Assembly (NCBI GenBank): GCA_002438565.1
Contig: DJPN01000021.1
Coordinates: 62,001-126,000 of the forward strand
Reading direction: 5' to 3'
DNA from: Alphaproteobacteria bacterium UBA6411
GTDB taxonomy: Bacteria; Pseudomonadota; Alphaproteobacteria; CAAGCB01; CAG-977
Length of the DNA: 64,000 nucleotides
Shown here: positions 58,894 through 64,000 of the stretch, one piece after another
How the letters are laid out: each line of letters opens with the position of its first letter
Numbering within the stretch: position 1 is the stretch's first letter
Made by a program: the position numbers and the translations under genes
Notes under the pieces: generated by a model
What the model saw: the letters and a program-made list of their open reading frames with translations, nothing else
Databases searched by the model: none
What the model was told of the DNA's origin: nothing

Positions 58894-60800
58894 CGCACCA
58901 TTTCCAACACGCGGTCGGCAATCGAACGCGCGTCCAATCCCGCCTGTTCGTATTGCCTGTCCATGCTCGCCTGTTCGATAAAGCGGTCGGGAATCGTCAA
59001 AAAACGCACTTTCGTTTTTTCCAACAGCCCGTTGTTCGCCAGCCACGTCATCACCAAAGAACCGAATCCGCCCTCGACGCCCTCTTCAACCACGGCCAGG
59101 CCTTGATGCCCCTCCGCCAGTTCGCGCAGCAGCTTTTCGTCAAACGGCTTGGCAAAACGCGCGTCGGCAACGGTTGCGGAAACGCCCTCCAGCGCCAGCA
59201 TATCCGCCGCGGCAAGGCACGCTTCCAACCGCGTCCCAAGGCTTAAAATCGCGACGCGGTTGCCCTCGCGCACGATACGTCCTTTGCCGATTTCCAACGG
59301 CTGCGGGTCGTCAAGCAGTTCGAACAGACTGCCCGACCCGCGCGGATAGCGCACGGCGGACGGACGGTCGTTGATCTGTCCCATGGTTATCAGCATCCGT
59401 TGCAGTTCGGCTTGGTCGCTGGGCGCCATGACAACCATATTCGGCACGGGGCACAGCATCGCCAAATCGAAAATGCCGTGATGCGTCGCGCCGTCTTCGC
59501 CGACAAAGCCCGCGCGGTCTATCGCGAAACGGACGGGCAGGTTTTGCAAAGCGACGTCGTGCAGCACTTGGTCGTACGCGCGCTGCAAAAAGCTGGAATA
59601 CAAAGCGACGAAAGGCTTAACGCCCTCGCACGCCAATCCCGCCGCGAACGTTACCGCGTGCTGTTCGGCAATGCCCACATCGAAAAACCGTTCGGGGTAA
59701 TGTTCCGCAAAAGCGTCCAGTCCCGTCCCCGACGGCATCGCCGCCGTAATCGCCGCTATGCTTTTATCCTGTTCCGCCATTTTCAACAAAGTTTGCGAAA
59801 ACGCTTCGGTATACGTCGGCTTGTTGTTCTTTTTCGGCGCGAATTCCCCCGTTTCAATGTCAAAGCACGACACGCCGTGATACTTGGACGGCGCTTTTTC
59901 GGCGGGTGCATAGCCGTGTCCCTTTTTGGTCACAACGTGAACCAGAATCGGGTAATCTTCGGGCGCGTCGCGGATGTTGGTCAAAATCGGAATCAACTGG
60001 TCAAAGCTGTGTCCGTCAATCGGTCCGATATAGTACAGCCCCATTTCCTCGAACAGCGTGCCGCCCGTTACAAAACCTTTGGCGTGGTGTTCGACTTTCA
60101 GCGCCGCGCGCTTGACAAACTGAGGCAGACGGTCGGAAATGTCCAAAGCGACCTGACGCAGAGTCATATACTGCTTGGACGACAGGATTTGCGACAAATG
60201 GTGGCTGAGCGCGCCGACGGGACGCGCAATCGACATGTCGTTGTCGTTTAAAATGACAATCATGCGGCGGTTGGTGTCGCCCGCGTTGTTCAGTGCTTCA
60301 AAGACCATGCCCGCGCTCATCGAGCCGTCGCCGATGACGCTGATGACGTTGTTTTTTCGCCCCTGCAAATCGCGTCCCGCCGCCATGCCGACCGCCGCCG
60401 AAACGGACGTCGAGCTGTGTCCCGCGCCGAACGGGTCGTACACGCTTTCGGAACGTTTGGTAAAGCCGGACAAGCCGCCCTCACGCCGCAAACCGTCAAA
60501 GCGGTCTTTGCGTCCCGTCAGCAGCTTGTGGGCGTAGCATTGATGCCCGACGTCCCAAATCAGTTTGTCGTCGGGGGTATTGAAAACATAATGAAGCGCA
60601 ATCGCCAGTTCGACAACACCCAAGCTCGCGCCCAGATGTCCGCCGTTTTTGGAAACAACGCGGATGATTTCATCGCGGATTTCCTGCGCCAGTTCGGGCA
60701 GCCGTTCCGTCGGTAAAGCGCGCAAATCGACAGGGGACGCGATTTTATCCAAAAGCGACGTTTCGGATTGACCCCCGTCCGCCTTTTTTTTGAAACTCAT
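58890..60800 (-). CDS. dxs: 1-deoxy-D-xylulose-5-phosphate synthase
   Basis: Start ATG 60800 overlaps the ispA stop, giving 636 residues. Thiamine diphosphate motifs are present: GHQCYAHKLLTGR, VIGDGSMSAGMVFEALNNAG (GDG...N) and DKSIAAITAAMPSGTGLDAF with the Glu of GIAEQHAVTFAAGLA. YSSFLQRAYDQVLHDVALQN is typical. It condenses pyruvate with glyceraldehyde-3-phosphate in the first step of the MEP isoprenoid pathway. It is in the same unit as ispA and xseB upstream and tlyA downstream, with overlaps at both ends. Confidence 0.97.
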   Translation of the reverse strand: MSFKKKADGGQSETSLLDKIASPVDLRALPTERLPELAQEIRDEIIRVVSKNGGHLGASLGVVELAIALHYVFNTPDDKLIWDVGHQCYAHKLLTGRKDRFDGLRREGGLSGFTKRSESVYDPFGAGHSSTSVSAAVGMAAGRDLQGRKNNVISVIGDGSMSAGMVFEALNNAGDTNRRMIVILNDNDMSIARPVGALSHHLSQILSSKQYMTLRQVALDISDRLPQFVKRAALKVEHHAKGFVTGGTLFEEMGLYYIGPIDGHSFDQLIPILTNIRDAPEDYPILVHVVTKKGHGYAPAEKAPSKYHGVSCFDIETGEFAPKKNNKPTYTEAFSQTLLKMAEQDKSIAAITAAMPSGTGLDAFAEHYPERFFDVGIAEQHAVTFAAGLACEGVKPFVALYSSFLQRAYDQVLHDVALQNLPVRFAIDRAGFVGEDGATHHGIFDLAMLCPVPNMVVMAPSDQAELQRMLITMGQINDRPSAVRYPRGSGSLFELLDDPQPLEIGKGRIVREGNRVAILSLGTRLEACLAAADMLALEGVSATVADARFAKPFDEKLLRELAEGHQGLAVVEEGVEGGFGSLVMTWLANNGLLEKTKVRFLTIPDRFIEQASMDRQYEQAGLDARSIADRVLEMVR

Positions 60801-61687
60801 GCCTTGCGTTCCACGATAAAGCGCGCCAAATCGCGCAAACAATCGGCTTTTTCGTCAAAACATTCCAAAGACGCAATCGCTTGATACGACAGGGCGTTCG
60901 CCTGTTCTTTCGCCTGTTCCAATCCCAGCAGGGAAATAAAGGTCGCCTTGTGCGCGTCCAAATCCTTGCGCACCGCCTTGCCCATGGATTCGGCGTCGCC
61001 TTCGACGTCCAGAATGTCATCCGCAATTTGGAAAGCCAGCCCGATATCGCGCGCATACGCTTTCAGCACCTGCCGCTGTTCATAGCCCGCTTTGCCCATA
61101 ATCGCGCCCGCTTCGCACGCGTAAGCGAACAAACGTCCCGTTTTCATCTGCTGCAAACGGATGATTTCGGGCAAATCCATATCGTCCATGTGTTCCGCCA
61201 GAATGTCCAGCATCTGACCGCCGATCATGCCGCTCATCCCCGCGGCTTTGGACAATTCCGCAACCAGCTGGCAGCGAACGGCGGGCTCAAACAGGCAATC
61301 GTCGCTGGCAATCACGCCGAACGCGCGGGTCAGCAAAGCGTCGCCCGCCAAAATCGCGGTCGCTTCGTCGAATTTTTTGTGGCAGGTCGGCTGTCCGCGG
61401 CGCATGTCGTCGTTGTCCATCGCGGGCAAATCGTCGTGAATCAAAGAATAGCAATGCACCATTTCCAGCGCCACCGCAACGCGCAAAGCTTTCGCCCGTT
61501 CAACGCCGAACAGCCCCGCGCTCTGCATCACCAAAAACGGACGCAACGCCTTTCCGCCCGCCAGAACGGAATAGCGCATGGCCTCGACGACGCGTTTTTC
61601 GGGCGTCGACGGCACGGGCAGCAGGCGGTCGATTTCGGCGCGGACTTCGGCGGCGGTTTCTTTGATTTCGGCTAATAAATTCGGCAT
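60797..61687 (-). CDS. ispA: Farnesyl/geranyl diphosphate synthase
   Basis: The 296-residue protein has both Asp-rich motifs of trans-prenyltransferases: LIHDDLPAMDNDDMRRG and LAFQIADDILDVEGD. GGKALRPFLV binds the allylic substrate. It joins isopentenyl units to make geranyl and farnesyl diphosphate, used for undecaprenyl phosphate and quinones. It lies 4 bases after xseB and overlaps dxs by four, so the MEP entry step and the chain elongation step are co-translated. Confidence 0.96.
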   Translation of the reverse strand: MPNLLAEIKETAAEVRAEIDRLLPVPSTPEKRVVEAMRYSVLAGGKALRPFLVMQSAGLFGVERAKALRVAVALEMVHCYSLIHDDLPAMDNDDMRRGQPTCHKKFDEATAILAGDALLTRAFGVIASDDCLFEPAVRCQLVAELSKAAGMSGMIGGQMLDILAEHMDDMDLPEIIRLQQMKTGRLFAYACEAGAIMGKAGYEQRQVLKAYARDIGLAFQIADDILDVEGDAESMGKAVRKDLDAHKATFISLLGLEQAKEQANALSYQAIASLECFDEKADCLRDLARFIVERKA

Positions 61688-61691
61688 AGTT

Positions 61692-61937
61692 TTACTCCAT
61701 AGGCAGAGGGGAAATTCCGGTTGCCTCCCCGTTCGGGGAAGCGGTGATTTTGTCGATTTTCAAACGCGCGTCCGCCAGTTTTTTTTCGCAGTGCTTGCGC
61801 AGCATCGTGCCCTGTTCGTAACAAGCAATGGCATCATCCAGCTTGACCTTGCCCGTTTCCATGCGGCGCACGATTTCCTCCAAAGCGGCCAAAGCCTCTT
61901 CAAAGCTCATCTGTTCAACGGTCGCGTTATCAATCAT
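61692..61937 (-). CDS. xseB: Exodeoxyribonuclease VII small subunit
   Basis: The 81-residue protein has the XseB core: SFEEALAALEEIVRRMETGK, then LDDAIACYEQGTMLRKHCEK and a helix to the end. Several copies bind each XseA, and the complex degrades single-stranded DNA. It is found upstream of ispA-dxs in many proteobacteria, as here. XseA is not in the window. Confidence 0.95.
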   Translation of the reverse strand: MIDNATVEQMSFEEALAALEEIVRRMETGKVKLDDAIACYEQGTMLRKHCEKKLADARLKIDKITASPNGEATGISPLPME

Positions 61938-61997
61938 CGATTATAATCCTTTTGCTTGATTGTAATCCCACCCAAGGGGGGTAGGTCAAAGACTTTT

Positions 61998-62996
61998 TTA
62001 AACAATATCCTTTTTTTGCGACAAAGCGAAAACTTCGGGCGGTTTGATGCCCTTTTTCCACAACTTGCGCTCACGATACAGTTTTATCCACATATCCTTT
62101 GAATCCGGCCAGCGTTTATGCACCCACAGCCATTGTTCGGGTTTCAGCCGTATCCAGTTTTCGACGATTTTGTTCGCTTTGGTCATATAGGCTTCAACAT
62201 CTTTTTCCATGTCGCCCGTTCTTTCAATCGTCAGCAGCGGCTCGGGAGTCAAACGGAAATGCGCGCCTTTCAGCCGTTCGCACCGCATCGGCAAAGCGGG
62301 ATAATCGTATTTCAGAACCAGCTTTGCCAAAGACGGCGTCGTTTTGACGGGAAAGCCGAAGAAATCCACCCAAATTCCTTCGTTCATCTTTTGGTCGATA
62401 AGCAGCGCGAAATGCCCGCCTTTGCGCATTTCGGACACGATTTGGCGGAAACCGCTTGTGCCTTTTTGCACCAAATCGCCCTTGATTTTCAGACGGAAAT
62501 AGCGAAAAGCCCATTCGACGTAAGGGTTGTTCGCCCCGCGGTAAACGCGGTGCAAAGGCATATTCAGCTTGCATCCCAAAACGGACGCGATTTCCCAGTT
62601 GCCGATATGGGCGGAAAACAAAATGCCCGCCTTTCCGTCATCGCGCATTTGAACGCTTTTTTCATAATCGACAAATTCGATTCTGTCGTCGTAATGCGAA
62701 CACAAACGGCGCAAATGCGGATATTCGGCAAACGTTCTGACCAGATTGTCCCACATCCCCACGACTATCGCGTCGATTTCGGCAACCGTTTTTTCGGGAA
62801 ACGCTTTCATCAGGTTATAGCGCGCAACCCACGACACTTTCAGCTTCGGGCCGATTTTGCGCCCCAGAAAACCGCCGACGCCCGACGCCCAATCCAGCGG
62901 CATCAGCCGGAACACAACGCAGAAAAACACCATTCCGACAAATTCGATCGGATAGCGAACAGTCATATTGAACAAATGTTTTAGCCGCCGCACCAA
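61998..62996 (-). CDS. Lipid A biosynthesis acyltransferase (LpxL/HtrB-like)
   Basis: The 332-residue protein has an N-terminal membrane helix (IEFVGMVFFCVVFRL) and the acyltransferase motif SAHIGNWEIAS (HxxxxE), followed by HRVYRGANNPYVE and GTSGFRQIVSEMRKGGHFAL. It adds a secondary acyl chain to Kdo-lipid IVA. The start is TTG at 62996 or GTG at 62993, one or four bases after the lpxK stop, so the two are translationally coupled. The C-terminus is basic (RKLWKKGIKPP). Which acyl position is used cannot be told. Confidence 0.92.
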   Translation of the reverse strand: MVRRLKHLFNMTVRYPIEFVGMVFFCVVFRLMPLDWASGVGGFLGRKIGPKLKVSWVARYNLMKAFPEKTVAEIDAIVVGMWDNLVRTFAEYPHLRRLCSHYDDRIEFVDYEKSVQMRDDGKAGILFSAHIGNWEIASVLGCKLNMPLHRVYRGANNPYVEWAFRYFRLKIKGDLVQKGTSGFRQIVSEMRKGGHFALLIDQKMNEGIWVDFFGFPVKTTPSLAKLVLKYDYPALPMRCERLKGAHFRLTPEPLLTIERTGDMEKDVEAYMTKANKIVENWIRLKPEQWLWVHKRWPDSKDMWIKLYRERKLWKKGIKPPEVFALSQKKDIV

Positions 62997-62997
62997 A

Positions 62998-63993
62998 TCA
63001 ATCTTTCCTGTTCAAAAAACGGGACAACAATCCGCACAGCACGTCCGGCGTATCCCAAACGGTGTACGCTTCCACAATGCGGATTTCCGGCAAAAAGCGT
63101 TTGGGAACGCGCACGGCGTCTTTGGCCGTCGTCACCAAAACGGCGTTTTGTTCGCGCGCCATATCCGCCAGCTTTATCAAATCGTCGTCCGTATACGGAT
63201 AATGATCCGAAAACGCCTGCGTTCCGACAACATCGCATCCGTAGTCTTTAAGCATGTCAAAAAACTTGGCAGGCAATCCTATTCCCGCAAAAGCGAACAG
63301 TTTTTTGCCCAACAGCGGCTGAATGATTTTTTGATCCTGCTCGATATGCACGGCGGCAAACGGCAAAGCGGGAAAATCCGCGGCTATTTTTTCCTTGACG
63401 CCCGCCAAATCCTTGCCGACGACAATAAAAGCATTCGCGCGCGCCAATCCGTCCGCCAACGGTTCGCGCAGCGGCCCCGCAGGAAACACTTTGCCGTTGC
63501 CGCAGCCGTACCGCCCGTCAAACACGGCGAACGACAAATCCTTTTCCAGCTTCGGATTTTGGAATCCGTCATCCATAATAATGACTTCCGCGCCGATTTT
63601 TTCAGCAAAAGCAGCGCCTTTCGCACGATCGGCATTAACAACCGTCGGAGCGACGCGCGCCAAAATCATCGCTTCATCGCCGACGTCCAGCGCCGTATGC
63701 TTGTCCAAATCGACCAAGCATTTCTTCAATCCGCCGCCATAGCCGCGCGTCAAAAACACGGGGCGCATGCCGTTCATTTTGAAATATTCGGCCATCGACA
63801 CCGCCAAAGGCGTTTTGCCCACACCGCCCATTACCAGATTGCCCACGCAAATCACGGGGATTTTCGCACGATACGGTTTGGCTTTTTTCATGCGGCGTTC
63901 GGTCATAAACGCATACAGTTTTCCGAACGGAGCCAACAGTTTGGACGCAACGGAATCGTTTTTTTCCCAAAAAGCCGGAGATTTAATCGGCAT
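62998..63993 (-). CDS. lpxK: Tetraacyldisaccharide 4'-kinase
   Basis: The 331-residue protein has the LpxK P-loop VGNLVMGGVGKTPLAVSMAE near residue 50, RGYGGGLK, VGDEAMILA, and MDDGFQNPKLEKDLSFAVFD. It phosphorylates the 4' position of the lipid A precursor at the inner membrane; an N-terminal hydrophobic helix is weak (LLAPFGKLYAFM). It starts seven bases from the window's right edge. It is followed immediately by the LpxL-like gene, the next step of lipid A synthesis. Confidence 0.96.
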   Translation of the reverse strand: MPIKSPAFWEKNDSVASKLLAPFGKLYAFMTERRMKKAKPYRAKIPVICVGNLVMGGVGKTPLAVSMAEYFKMNGMRPVFLTRGYGGGLKKCLVDLDKHTALDVGDEAMILARVAPTVVNADRAKGAAFAEKIGAEVIIMDDGFQNPKLEKDLSFAVFDGRYGCGNGKVFPAGPLREPLADGLARANAFIVVGKDLAGVKEKIAADFPALPFAAVHIEQDQKIIQPLLGKKLFAFAGIGLPAKFFDMLKDYGCDVVGTQAFSDHYPYTDDDLIKLADMAREQNAVLVTTAKDAVRVPKRFLPEIRIVEAYTVWDTPDVLCGLLSRFLNRKD

Positions 63994-64000
63994 TGTTTTT

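Noticed and set aside
1..64000. CRISPR array
   Set aside because: No series of regularly spaced direct repeats was seen, and the Cas4-like protein is not accompanied by cas genes.

Overview
The window looks like a chromosomal contig from an alphaproteobacterium, probably an uncultured host- or gut-associated lineage of moderate GC. Core genes support this: yqeY-dnaG-rpoD, clpS-clpA, greA followed by two MCE/MlaD genes and a DUF2155 gene, lpxK-lpxL-xseB-ispA-dxs-tlyA, and a complete ADP-heptose pathway. Two very large autotransporters and phosphoethanolamine and heptose modification genes fit a Gram-negative that lives against a host surface.

Positions 1-18,368 form an accessory island ending at a tRNA-Gln gene, with a 575-residue tyrosine integrase beside it. 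From the left it holds a minus-strand operon with two HExxH (SprT-like) proteins around a small unknown gene, the left copy carrying two frameshifts. Next are two tandem paralogues of unknown function and a Cas4-like nuclease/DUF2779 protein. A plus-strand block then carries a DUF3768 protein, a cysteine-peptidase-like protein, a small tyrosine recombinase and a 667-residue protein joining an HUH (Rep-like) domain to a RecQ-type helicase. The last part (12.5-16.5 kb) is a graveyard: a HipA tail, an excisionase-like HTH tail, an Abi_2 gene, an HNH nuclease, MobC-like remnants beside an inverted-repeat cluster that could be an oriT, and fragments of an integrase, an XRE regulator and an AAA ATPase.

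Positions 18,369-24,200 hold tRNA-Gln and two tRNA-Arg genes. Each tRNA-Arg is followed, beyond its terminator, by a GC-rich element that repeats that tRNA's own T-arm and 3' acceptor sequence with about 60 nt inserted in the T-loop. Between them lies an operon of a subtilisin-type autotransporter, an APH-like kinase and a HAD phosphatase.

Positions 24,635-29,511 are the operon hldE-gmhA-gmhB plus two family-9 glycosyltransferases, which builds and uses ADP-heptose for LPS core. A run of 11 C lies about 120 bases upstream. Next come an orphan phage tail-fibre pair (29.5-30.8 kb) and a RADAR-type antiphage operon (30.9-35.7 kb; ATPase RdrA, a 210-residue middle protein, adenosine-deaminase-like RdrB). 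Both sit between core operons, so this is a likely insertion hotspot.

Positions 35,828-63,993 are core: PfkB kinase, clpA/clpS, a D,D-carboxypeptidase, yajQ, rpoD with a long acidic insertion, dnaG, yqeY, greA, MCE genes, eptA, dgkA, LysR and LuxR-type regulators, a 1,979-residue autotransporter, then isoprenoid and lipid A genes. No rRNA operon or CRISPR array was seen.
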